Source: UBA961 sp049426725 (GTDB taxonomy: Bacteria; Bacteroidota; Ignavibacteria; Kapaibacteriales; UBA961). From it: a DNA stretch of 64,000 nt. The notes beneath the pieces are model-generated. The model was not told where the DNA came from and made no database searches. It saw nothing but the letters and a program-made list of their open reading frames with translations. The translations under genes and the position numbers were made by a program. Of the stretch, positions 20,576-28,058 are shown piece by piece (the stretch's first letter is position 1; the number at the start of each line of letters is the position of its first letter). The stretch spans positions 1 to 64,000 of the forward strand of contig JBMSYN010000005.1 in the NCBI GenBank assembly GCA_049426725.1, given 5' to 3'.

Positions 20576-20603
20576 AAAAACCCATCAAGGAATATGTAAA
20601 TTG

Positions 20604-20635
20604 TTTGCATGGTTTCTTGACTCTCCGTATATTTG
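20604..20635 (+). promoter_or_regulatory. Consensus Bacteroidota-type promoter for rpsT-tRNA-rpsO
   Basis: TTTG at 20604-20607 and TATATTTG at 20628-20635 are separated by 20 bases, a perfect match to the TTTG-N20-TAnnTTTG pattern. The start of transcription would be near 20641, about 30 bases before rpsT. A strong promoter is expected for ribosomal-protein genes. Confidence 0.65.
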
Positions 20636-20671
20636 TGTCTCTATTTCTCTAACTGAATACTTTTATACCGT

Positions 20672-20938
20672 ATGGCACATCATAAGTCAGCGATCAAACG
20701 CGCCCGTCAAAACAAGAAGCGCGCAATTTACAATCGAGCCAATCGCAAGGCATATCGCGAGGCGATCAAAGCCGTTCGTTTGGCAAAAACCGTTCAAGAG
20801 GCAGAAGCTTTGTTTGTCAAAGCAACAAGCATTTTGGACAGAGTTGCTTCACGCGGTGTATTGCACAAGAACAATGTTGCAAACAAGAAGTCAAAACTTG
20901 CTTTGCATATCAATAAAATGAAGGCAGCCCAAGCCTAA
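20672..20938 (+). CDS. rpsT: 30S ribosomal protein S20
   Basis: An 88-residue, Lys/Arg/Ala-rich all-helical protein with the classical opening MAHHKSAIKRARQNKKR and the C-terminal GVLHKNNVANKKSKLA. It binds 16S rRNA in the 30S body. Length is typical. It ends only 6 bases before a tRNA-Arg gene and is most likely co-transcribed with it and with rpsO. Confidence 0.97.
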   Translation: MAHHKSAIKRARQNKKRAIYNRANRKAYREAIKAVRLAKTVQEAEALFVKATSILDRVASRGVLHKNNVANKKSKLALHINKMKAAQA

Positions 20939-20944
20939 TTCATT

Positions 20945-21018
20945 GCACCCGTAGCTCAACTGGATAGAGCATTTGACTACGGATCAAAAGGTTTGGGGTT
21001 CGAATCCCTACGGGTGCG
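20945..21018 (+). tRNA. tRNA-Arg (anticodon ACG)
   Basis: A 74-base cloverleaf folds cleanly: acceptor GCACCCG/CGGGTGC, D-stem GCTC/GAGC, anticodon stem TTTGA/TCAAA with loop CTACGGA (anticodon ACG), and T-arm TGGGG-TTCGAAT-CCCTA. The discriminator is G and CCA is not encoded. ACG would be edited to ICG to read CGU/CGC/CGA. It is embedded between rpsT (6 bases) and rpsO (38 bases) without its own terminator, so it must be excised from a polycistronic transcript. Confidence 0.95.
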
Positions 21019-21056
21019 CTTCACAGATTTACACATTATATCTCAACAGAATATTT

Positions 21057-21323
21057 ATGCTGAATCAAGCAAAAAAAGCAGAGATTACAAAGCAATATGG
21101 TGGCAGTGAGAAAAACACAGGTCTACCTGAAGTACAGATTGCTTTATTGACGGAAAACATTTCCGTTTTGGCAAAGCATCTAGAGCAACACAAAAAAGAT
21201 CATCATAGCCGACGTGGTCTCATGCAAATGGTTAGCAAAAGAAAGAAGCTTTTGAATTACCTGATGCGTAGTGACATCACACGATATCGCGCAATCATCA
21301 GCGCCTTGTCGATCAGAAAGTAA
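21057..21323 (+). CDS. rpsO: 30S ribosomal protein S15
   Basis: An 88-residue protein with the S15 signature GSEKNTGLPEVQIALLTENI and the C-terminal DHHSRRGLMQMVSKRKKLLNYL. It binds the 16S central domain early in 30S assembly. I chose ATG 21057: the frame runs open upstream through the tRNA to 20973, but that would translate the tRNA and give a non-family N-terminus. It is followed by a strong terminator and then pnp, the widely conserved rpsO-pnp order. Confidence 0.97.
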   Translation: MLNQAKKAEITKQYGGSEKNTGLPEVQIALLTENISVLAKHLEQHKKDHHSRRGLMQMVSKRKKLLNYLMRSDITRYRAIISALSIRK

Positions 21324-21326
21324 CCG

Positions 21327-21353
21327 AAAGGGCGCTCTTAGCGCCCTTTTTTG
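21327..21353 (+). terminator. Rho-independent terminator after rpsO
   Basis: A 9-bp stem AAAGGGCGC (21327-21335) / GCGCCCTTT (21341-21349) closes a 5-base loop and is followed by more T residues. It lies 4 bases after the rpsO stop and separates the ribosomal unit from pnp. Confidence 0.9.
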
Positions 21354-21416
21354 TTTTATTTGACATTATCAATTTTTATTCTACACATGGGGACTTAAGC
21401 TTGTTAGGCATGCCGC

Positions 21417-21462
21417 TCTGAGTGCAGGACGGGATCTTTGAAGATTTCATCCTCCGCTCAGA
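21417..21462 (+). promoter_or_regulatory. Leader stem-loop upstream of pnp
   Basis: In the untranslated leader TCTGAG (21417-21422) pairs with CTCAGA (21457-21462), GGA (21427-21429) with TCC (21453-21455), and GGAT (21432-21435) with ATCC (21449-21452). The result is an interrupted stem of about 13 bp, ending 59 bases before the pnp ATG. In E. coli a double-stranded pnp leader is the site of RNase III-dependent autoregulation; an analogous role here is inference. Confidence 0.4.
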
Positions 21463-21521
21463 CTTCTGCCTTCACATCAAGTCCGACCATGAATGTTTCA
21501 AGTGCTATCACAAGGAGATTT

Positions 21522-23843
21522 ATGGCACAACATTCAGTTTCCCTCACACTTAATGGACGGGAATACACTCTCGAGACGGGGCGTTTTGCAAAACTTGCCA
21601 ATGGCGCGGTCATGGTTCGCTATGGTGACACCATGGTGCTTGTCACCGCTTGCGCATCACAAGATGCCAGACCTGACATCGATTTTTTACCTTTAACGGT
21701 TGAATATCGCGAGAAAGCAGCAGCAGCAGGTAAAATACCCGGTGGATTTTTCAAGCGCGAAGGAAAGCCAAGCGAAAAAGAAATTTTGTCAGCACGATTG
21801 ATCGATCGTCCGGCAAGACCTCTCTTCCCCAAAGGTTGGCAACATGAAACGCAACTTGTTGCATCTATCTATTCATCTGAATCCGAAATTGATTCCGATA
21901 CACTCGCAGCCGTAGGTGCATCAGCTGCACTTGTGATTTCAGATATTCCATTCAATGGTCCATACTCAGAAGTACTCGTTGGTCGTGTCAATGGTGAATT
22001 CATTTGCAATCCTACGATGTCACAACTACTTGAATCAGACATTGAAATCACCGTTGCCGGAACTGATGAAGCAATCATGATGGTGGAAGGAAGTTCCAAA
22101 GAAATTTCTGAAGATGATTTTATTGCAGCATTGGAATTTGGACATGCAACGATTAAGCAAATCAATGCATTGCAATTACAATTGCGTGAACTTGCCGGAA
22201 AGCCAAAAAGAGAATTGGCAATTGTTGAAGATGATGAAGCTTTGCTTCTTGCAGTGAAAGCAATTGCTTCCCCACTCATCAAAGAGCAAATTCGCAAAGA
22301 TTCGAAAAAAGAAGAACGCATTGAATTTGCAAAATCATTGCGCGATACAGTATTGACTGCTTTACAAGAAGCTCAACCACTCGAAGATCAAGCACTTCTT
22401 GATGCACGCACCAAAAAGGTCAAGGGATATATTTCCAAGATTGAAAAACATGAAATGCGTCGCATGATCATCGAAGATAAGCGTCGCTTGGATGGAAGAA
22501 AAACTACAGACATTCGTTCAATCGACTGCTTGCCAGGATTGCTTCCAAGAACACATGGTTCAGCTTTGTTTACTCGCGGTGAGACTCAAAGTTTAACGAC
22601 CGTGACACTTGGAACAAAGAGCGATGAACAAATGATCGATGGTTTGTTTGAAACAGAATATCGTCGCTTCATGCTTCATTATAATTTTCCTCCATTCTCA
22701 ACCGGTGAAGCAGGTCGTATGACCGGCACAAGCCGTCGAGAAATAGGTCATGGAAAACTCGCTGAAAGAGCACTCAAAGTTATGATGCCAGGCGATGAAG
22801 ACTTCCCTTATGTTGTGCGCATCGTTTCCGATATTTTGGAATCCAATGGTTCATCTTCAATGGCAACTGTTTGTGCCGGAAGTTTGGCTTTGATGGATGC
22901 CGGTGTTCCCGTGAAGAAAGCTGTTGCAGGAATTGCAATGGGACTCATCATGGAAGAAGATGATTCAGCGATTTTGAGTGATATTTTAGGTGATGAAGAT
23001 TTCCTTGGCGATATGGATTTCAAAGTTGCAGGTACTGTTGATGGTATAACTGCATGTCAGATGGACATCAAAATTGGTGGTCTTTCAACCGAACTCATGC
23101 GCAGAGCATTGGATCAAGCGCGACATGGTCGATTGCATATTCTTGGTATCATGAATGAATCATTGCCTGAGCATCGCTCAGATCTTTCACAGTATGCTCC
23201 AAGACTCACAACTATCATGATCCCACAAGACATGATTGGTACAGTGATTGGACCCGGCGGTGATACAATTCGCGGAATGCAAAGAGAATTTGGCGTTGAA
23301 ATCACAATCGAAGATGATGGATCATGCATCATTGCCGCAACAAATCAAGAAGCGGCTCAGCAAACAATCGCACGCATCAAGGCACTGACAAGTCCGCCGG
23401 AAGTAGGTAAAGTGTATACCGCAACCGTGAAAGATGTTCGCGAAGGGCTTGGTGCAATCGTTGAGTTCATGCCAAAGACAAAAGGACTCTTGCACATTTC
23501 ACAAATCAGTTATGAGTATTTCCAAAATGTGAGTGATATATTGAAAGTCGGACAGCAAATTGATGTCAAACTTCTCGAGATTCAATCAGATGGAAAATTC
23601 AGATTGAGTCATAAAGCACTTCTCACACCTCCTGAAGGATATGTGGAGCCACAAAGACCCGAGCGCCCTCGTCGTGATGATCGCGGTGGACGCGGTGGTT
23701 ATGATAGAGATCGTGGTGGTCGTGGTGGTTATGACAGAGATCGTGGTCCACGCCGTGATGACAGACATCGCGATGATCGTCCTCCACGCGAGGAAAGACA
23801 AAGAGATGATCGTCCAAGTGATGACAGAAGATTCGAAGATTAA
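21522..23843 (+). CDS. pnp: Polynucleotide phosphorylase with RG/DR-rich C-terminal tail
   Basis: A 773-residue 3'-5' phosphorolytic exoribonuclease. Order: RNase PH domain 1, helical linker, RNase PH domain 2 with the catalytic Asp cluster in DILGDEDFLGDMDFKVAGT, KH domain (TVIGPGGDTIRGMQ) and S1 domain (GLLHISQIS). The start is ATG 21522, which has a strong AAGGAG site at 21512-21517; an in-frame ATG at 21489 and a TTG at 21438 lie in the leader stem region and lack such a site. The unusual part is residues ~713-773: a 61-residue Arg/Asp/Gly tail of two DRGGRGGYDR units followed by DR/DDR repeats, probably disordered and RNA-binding. rpsO is upstream and a terminator follows. Confidence 0.96.
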   Translation: MAQHSVSLTLNGREYTLETGRFAKLANGAVMVRYGDTMVLVTACASQDARPDIDFLPLTVEYREKAAAAGKIPGGFFKREGKPSEKEILSARLIDRPARPLFPKGWQHETQLVASIYSSESEIDSDTLAAVGASAALVISDIPFNGPYSEVLVGRVNGEFICNPTMSQLLESDIEITVAGTDEAIMMVEGSSKEISEDDFIAALEFGHATIKQINALQLQLRELAGKPKRELAIVEDDEALLLAVKAIASPLIKEQIRKDSKKEERIEFAKSLRDTVLTALQEAQPLEDQALLDARTKKVKGYISKIEKHEMRRMIIEDKRRLDGRKTTDIRSIDCLPGLLPRTHGSALFTRGETQSLTTVTLGTKSDEQMIDGLFETEYRRFMLHYNFPPFSTGEAGRMTGTSRREIGHGKLAERALKVMMPGDEDFPYVVRIVSDILESNGSSSMATVCAGSLALMDAGVPVKKAVAGIAMGLIMEEDDSAILSDILGDEDFLGDMDFKVAGTVDGITACQMDIKIGGLSTELMRRALDQARHGRLHILGIMNESLPEHRSDLSQYAPRLTTIMIPQDMIGTVIGPGGDTIRGMQREFGVEITIEDDGSCIIAATNQEAAQQTIARIKALTSPPEVGKVYTATVKDVREGLGAIVEFMPKTKGLLHISQISYEYFQNVSDILKVGQQIDVKLLEIQSDGKFRLSHKALLTPPEGYVEPQRPERPRRDDRGGRGGYDRDRGGRGGYDRDRGPRRDDRHRDDRPPREERQRDDRPSDDRRFED
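23679..23748 (+). repeat. 30-bp tandem repeat inside pnp (2.3 copies)
   Basis: Two imperfect 30-bp units (23679-23708 and 23709-23738) plus the first 10 bases of a third encode the DRGGRGGYDR repeats of the PNPase tail. Differences between units are mostly silent third-position changes, which suggests an older duplication held by selection at the protein level. Confidence 0.8.
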
Positions 23844-23846
23844 TAC

Positions 23847-23879
23847 AATCCCCTTGCTGAAAAGTGAGGGGATTTTTTT
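23847..23879 (+). terminator. Rho-independent terminator after pnp
   Basis: AATCCCCT (23847-23854) pairs with AGGGGATT (23867-23874), with further pairs inside, followed by a run of seven T. It begins 4 bases after the pnp stop. Confidence 0.9.
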
Positions 23880-23999
23880 ATGCGTTGATGTCACTCCAAT
23901 GGAGCTCACCTTCATTGATCTAAGCAATTATGAGGTGATGAATAAGTGCGTGTTTTTGTATATTCGCACACATAAGTGGGTTTATTTTTGGGTTTCATC

Positions 24000-25193
24000 A
24001 TGGCAACACTCTATATCATTTTCGGCACATTGCTTGCGAGCATCATTACCATTTTGAGCATTTATTTCATCATGCCTTTTCCCGGAAGTCAGCATGCTGA
24101 GACAATTCACATTGCTTATGCACTCCATACTGCATATTGGTATCTGATGATTCCCCTTTTGGGTCTTGCCGTCTATGGATATGTTCTCTTATATATAGAA
24201 AATGCCACATGGCTGAGAAAAGTTGTATTGGTTATTCCATTCTTGATTATTGGCGGCATCATCTTTATGTCAGATCGCGTGATGAGTGCTGATGCAATGT
24301 TTTTAGAGCCCACTTCCATAGAGCATGTATCTGTGAATGACATCGGATTGGATTCATCCATGATTGTCATTGGCACTGAAATCAATGGTGAATCAAAAGC
24401 ATATCCGCTCAATGTTGTTGGATATCATCATCAAGTCAGAGATTCCATCGGTGGCGTTCCTGTTATGATCACCTATTGCACCGTTTGCAGAACAGGGAGA
24501 ATTTGGGATCCAATGATTGATGGAACGAATGAAACATTTCGACTTGTAGGCATGGATCATTTCAATGCGATGTTTGAAGATGCCACAACCAAATCATGGT
24601 GGAGGCAAGCAAATGGTGAGGCAATCACCGGACCTAACAAAGGAAAAATGCTAAATGAATATCCCGTATTTCAAAAAACACTTCGTGAATGGAAAAGACG
24701 CTATCCAAAATCACTTGTCATGCTTCCCGATCCAGAATTCAAGAAGCAATATGCAGGTCTGCAAGGATATGATAAGGGCCTCTTGAAAAGCGAACTTGTG
24801 GGAACAAATACCGGATCATGGCAAGATAAATCTTGGGTGATTGGCATTCGAGTTGGAGAAACAACCAAAGCATATGATTGGATCTCTACGAAAGCAAAGA
24901 AAGTTATTCTTGACAAAGTGCAAGGCGAACATATCATGGTTTCCATTCAATCAGACAATGCTACATTCAATGTCTGGAGCAGAAAGGTTGATAGTTTGAT
25001 ACTCAATCCCATGTCAATGGGCAATGACCAATTTTATGATCAAGGAACACAAACCCTTTGGGACAAAACCGGTCGTTGCATTGATGGTTTCTTGCTTGGA
25101 AGACGCCTAACCGCAATCCCTGCATATCAAGAATTTTGGCATTCTTGGCGAACTTTCAATCCCAAAACGCTAACCTTTGGATCGCCCCGTTGA
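24000..25193 (+). CDS. DUF3179-domain protein with N-terminal membrane helices
   Basis: A 397-residue protein. Residues 1-100 hold three hydrophobic helices (about 5-27, 46-68, 78-95); the remainder is a DUF3179 domain, recognised from the MITYCTVCRTGRIWDP signature near 150-165 and the C-terminal RCIDGFLLGRRLTAIPAYQEFWHSW. DUF3179 proteins have no established biochemical function; the CxxC pair invites a metal or redox role but that is inference. I chose ATG 24000 over an in-frame GTG at 23976. The domain is probably on the outer side of the inner membrane. Confidence 0.75.
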   Translation: MATLYIIFGTLLASIITILSIYFIMPFPGSQHAETIHIAYALHTAYWYLMIPLLGLAVYGYVLLYIENATWLRKVVLVIPFLIIGGIIFMSDRVMSADAMFLEPTSIEHVSVNDIGLDSSMIVIGTEINGESKAYPLNVVGYHHQVRDSIGGVPVMITYCTVCRTGRIWDPMIDGTNETFRLVGMDHFNAMFEDATTKSWWRQANGEAITGPNKGKMLNEYPVFQKTLREWKRRYPKSLVMLPDPEFKKQYAGLQGYDKGLLKSELVGTNTGSWQDKSWVIGIRVGETTKAYDWISTKAKKVILDKVQGEHIMVSIQSDNATFNVWSRKVDSLILNPMSMGNDQFYDQGTQTLWDKTGRCIDGFLLGRRLTAIPAYQEFWHSWRTFNPKTLTFGSPR

Positions 25194-25218
25194 GCATGAC
25201 AATCCTTTGCTGAAAATT

Positions 25219-25250
25219 GGGTATTTTTGGGCTTTACCTCAAGAATACCC
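25219..25250 (+). promoter_or_regulatory. Inverted repeat in the leader of the ABC exporter gene
   Basis: GGGTATT (25219-25225) and AATACCC (25244-25250) form a 7-bp inverted repeat with 18 bases between, ending 11 bases before the start codon. The left arm includes TATTTTTG, a -7-like element, but no partner lies at the right distance upstream. It could be an operator or an mRNA hairpin. Confidence 0.3.
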
Positions 25251-25261
25251 TAATCGCCACG

Positions 25262-27043
25262 ATGACCTCACAAGATGACAAATTATACAGCTCGGTTGAT
25301 TATTCGCTGATCCGCCGATTGCTCATATTTGTCAAACCGTATCGTATTCCCCTTTTCATTGTATTCATTCTTACCGTCATTGCTGCCGGAATGGCACCTT
25401 TGCGACCATATCTCACCAAAGTTGGGATTGATTCTTATATCATCAAACAAGATGAAGAAGGATTGGTGATGATCATCGGCGTCATTTTGACAGTCTTGCT
25501 TTTGCATGCAGGATTGCAATATATCACGTCCATCATGCTCCAAAGAATCGGACAAAAAGTATTGTTCAATATTCGCATGGAAGTGTTTAATCACATTCAA
25601 TCTCTATCTCTCAGATCCTATGATACAACACCCGTTGGAAGATTGGTTACGCGAGTCACCAATGATATCGAAGCATTGAATGAACTCTTTACATCCGGCG
25701 TTGTCACCATCTTCTCAGACATCCTCCTTATTGCATTCATCATTAGTTTCATGCTTGCAACAAGCTGGGAAGTGACACTTGTGACTATTGGGGTATTACC
25801 ACTTCTCATCATTGCCACAGTGATCTTTCGAAAAAAAGTCCGAGTAGTGTACAGCGAGACGCGTCGTCTGATTGGAAAACTCAATGCTTTTCTAAATGAA
25901 TATATCACCGGTATCACAACAATTCAATTGTATTCACAAGAAAAATCACGCTTTGATGAATTCGACGACATCAATACAGAGCATCGCGATGTACAATTGA
26001 AAACCATTACCTATTATGCTTCATTCTTCCCTGTTGTGGAGTTCACGAGTGCGCTCGCATTGGCTTTGATTCTTTGGTATACCTCATCACATATTTTCGA
26101 AGGTACGATGTCACTCGGTATGCTCATTGCCTTTACGCAATATGCCGAGATGTTTTTCAGACCAATCAGAGATCTCACCGAAAAATACAATACACTTCAA
26201 AGTGCTGTAGCGGCTGCGGAAAGAATCTATGATATTCTCGATACGCCCATTCCAATGAAAGATGAGCCTCATGCCACAGAAATGAAATCATTCTCTGATG
26301 CAATCACTTTCGATCATGTCACATTTGGATATGTAGCCGATAAAGCTGTCCTTCATGACATCTCATTCACCGTCAAGAAAGGACAAATGATTGCACTCGT
26401 TGGTGCTACAGGTTCCGGGAAAAGTTCCATCGTGAATTTGCTGTGTAGATTTTATGATCCGCAAACAGGGAGCATAACAATTGATGGTCAAGATATTCGA
26501 ACATTCACAAAAGCATCTCTTAGATCGCATATTGCACTCGTATTGCAAGATGTGTTTTTGTTTTCGAGATCAGTGGCTGACAATATTTCTCTCGGCAATC
26601 CTTCCATATCTCGCGCTTCCATAGAACAGGCGGCTGATGCATTGGGAGCAGGCGAATTCATTCGATCTTTACCCGAAGGATTCGACACGCAAATGATTGA
26701 AAGAGCGGGGAATCTGTCCGTTGGACAAAAACAATTGATTTCATTTTGCAGGGCATTGGCATATGATCCGGAGATTTTAATTCTTGATGAGGCAACTTCA
26801 AGTATTGATACAGAAACCGAGCAACTCATCAATGCCTCTTTGGACACTTTAATGAGCAATCGCACATCCATTGTCATTGCTCACAGATTATCAACGATAC
26901 AAAAAGCAGATCAGATCATCGTGCTTCACCAAGGGATCATCAGAGAGATGGGGACACATCAAGAATTGCTAAGACAAAAAGGATATTATGCCCGTTTGCA
27001 TGCATTGCAATTTGGCGGACTCATCACTGAAGAACATTCATAA
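25262..27043 (+). CDS. ABC exporter, fused membrane and ATPase domains (MsbA-like)
   Basis: A 593-residue half-transporter that would work as a homodimer. Six membrane helices occupy about residues 25-310; the nucleotide-binding domain has Walker A GATGSGKSS, the Q-loop, signature LSVGQKQ, Walker B ILILDEATS and the switch His in IAHRLST. The family includes lipid A flippases and multidrug exporters; nothing decides between these. I chose ATG 25262 because the upstream in-frame TTG at 25217 would start inside the inverted repeat. It lies alone between the DUF3179 and band-7 genes. Confidence 0.9.
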   Translation: MTSQDDKLYSSVDYSLIRRLLIFVKPYRIPLFIVFILTVIAAGMAPLRPYLTKVGIDSYIIKQDEEGLVMIIGVILTVLLLHAGLQYITSIMLQRIGQKVLFNIRMEVFNHIQSLSLRSYDTTPVGRLVTRVTNDIEALNELFTSGVVTIFSDILLIAFIISFMLATSWEVTLVTIGVLPLLIIATVIFRKKVRVVYSETRRLIGKLNAFLNEYITGITTIQLYSQEKSRFDEFDDINTEHRDVQLKTITYYASFFPVVEFTSALALALILWYTSSHIFEGTMSLGMLIAFTQYAEMFFRPIRDLTEKYNTLQSAVAAAERIYDILDTPIPMKDEPHATEMKSFSDAITFDHVTFGYVADKAVLHDISFTVKKGQMIALVGATGSGKSSIVNLLCRFYDPQTGSITIDGQDIRTFTKASLRSHIALVLQDVFLFSRSVADNISLGNPSISRASIEQAADALGAGEFIRSLPEGFDTQMIERAGNLSVGQKQLISFCRALAYDPEILILDEATSSIDTETEQLINASLDTLMSNRTSIVIAHRLSTIQKADQIIVLHQGIIREMGTHQELLRQKGYYARLHALQFGGLITEEHS

Positions 27044-27098
27044 GCGCGTTATTTTGTAAGTTGCACCTACTCATTTATCAATAATCGGGAGCTTTATC

Positions 27099-28037
27099 AT
27101 GGAAGTCATGTATTTCTTTGGATTTCTGTTTCTCATAGTATTACTACTTTCTCTCAGAACCGTTGCTCAAGGGACAGTTGCGGTCGTGACTTCCTTTGGA
27201 AAATACCGAAGATTGATGTCTCCCGGATTGAATGTTAAAATACCAATCATCGAAACCATACACCGAAGAATAAGCGTTCAAAATCGATCTGTTGAATTGG
27301 AATTTCAAGCAATCACAGTCGATCAAGCCAATGTCCAATTCAAAACAATGCTTCTCTATTCAGTGCTTGATCAAAGAGAAGAAACCATTCTCAATGTTGC
27401 TTTCAAATTTGTTGATGATCGCAATTTCATGCAGGCGCTCATTCGTACTGTTGAGGGAGCAGTAAGAAGTTTTGTTGCAACGAAAAGACAGTCTGAGATA
27501 TTGTCACTTAGGCGTGAGATAATTGATCATGTGAAAGATCAATTGGACAATACGCTCGAATCCTGGGGATATCATTTGATTGATTTACAAATGAATGATA
27601 TCACATTTGATCAAATCATCATGGATTCAATGGCAAAAGTTGTTGCCTCAAACAATTTGAAAGCTGCTGCTGAAAATGAAGGACAGGCATTGCTCATCAC
27701 CAAAACAAAACAAGCAGAAGCAGATGGTAATGCCATAAAAATCAGCGCAACAGCTGAAAAAGAAGCGGCACAAATGCGGGGTCAAGGGATTGCATTATTC
27801 AGACAAGAAGTTGCCAAAGGGATGAGTGAAGCAATAAAAGAAATGGATTCAGCACATGCAGATGCATCGGTGATTCTATTCTCGATGTGGAATGAAACCT
27901 TAAGACATATCGCAGAAAATGGCAAAGGCAATGTCCTATTCTTCGATGGCTCTACCGAAGGAATGCACAAAACCATGCGCGAACTCTTGGCTATGAGTCA
28001 AGGAACAATGTTTGAGGGAATCAAGAAACAGAAATAA
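27099..28037 (+). CDS. SPFH/band 7 membrane protein
   Basis: A 312-residue protein anchored by one N-terminal helix (residues 4-20) followed by the band-7 signature RTVAQGTVAVVTSFGKYRR and the helical coiled-coil KAAAENEGQALLITKTKQAEADGNAIK. Such stomatin/prohibitin-type proteins form ring oligomers on the inner membrane and influence local proteolysis and membrane organisation. No NfeD-type protease gene is adjacent. A GGGAG ribosome site precedes the ATG by about 8 bases. Specific role unknown. Confidence 0.85.
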   Translation: MEVMYFFGFLFLIVLLLSLRTVAQGTVAVVTSFGKYRRLMSPGLNVKIPIIETIHRRISVQNRSVELEFQAITVDQANVQFKTMLLYSVLDQREETILNVAFKFVDDRNFMQALIRTVEGAVRSFVATKRQSEILSLRREIIDHVKDQLDNTLESWGYHLIDLQMNDITFDQIIMDSMAKVVASNNLKAAAENEGQALLITKTKQAEADGNAIKISATAEKEAAQMRGQGIALFRQEVAKGMSEAIKEMDSAHADASVILFSMWNETLRHIAENGKGNVLFFDGSTEGMHKTMRELLAMSQGTMFEGIKKQK

Positions 28038-28058
28038 TCATAATTATCATCTCATATC

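Noticed and set aside
20973..21056. Upstream extension of rpsO through the tRNA-Arg gene
   Set aside because: It would translate the tRNA; ATG 21057 gives the normal 88-residue S15.
21869..22321. 150-residue open frame antisense to pnp
   Set aside because: It lies wholly in a conserved pnp region, is Ser/Ala/Ile-rich as expected from reversed codons, and has no ribosome site or family resemblance.
23679..23748. Possible CRISPR-like or minisatellite array
   Set aside because: Units are directly adjacent without spacers and encode in-frame protein repeats of PNPase.
23586..24057. Open frames on both strands over the pnp tail rich in His/Asp or Val/Met
   Set aside because: These are other-frame readings of the RGG/DR repeat DNA; the low-complexity composition explains their length.
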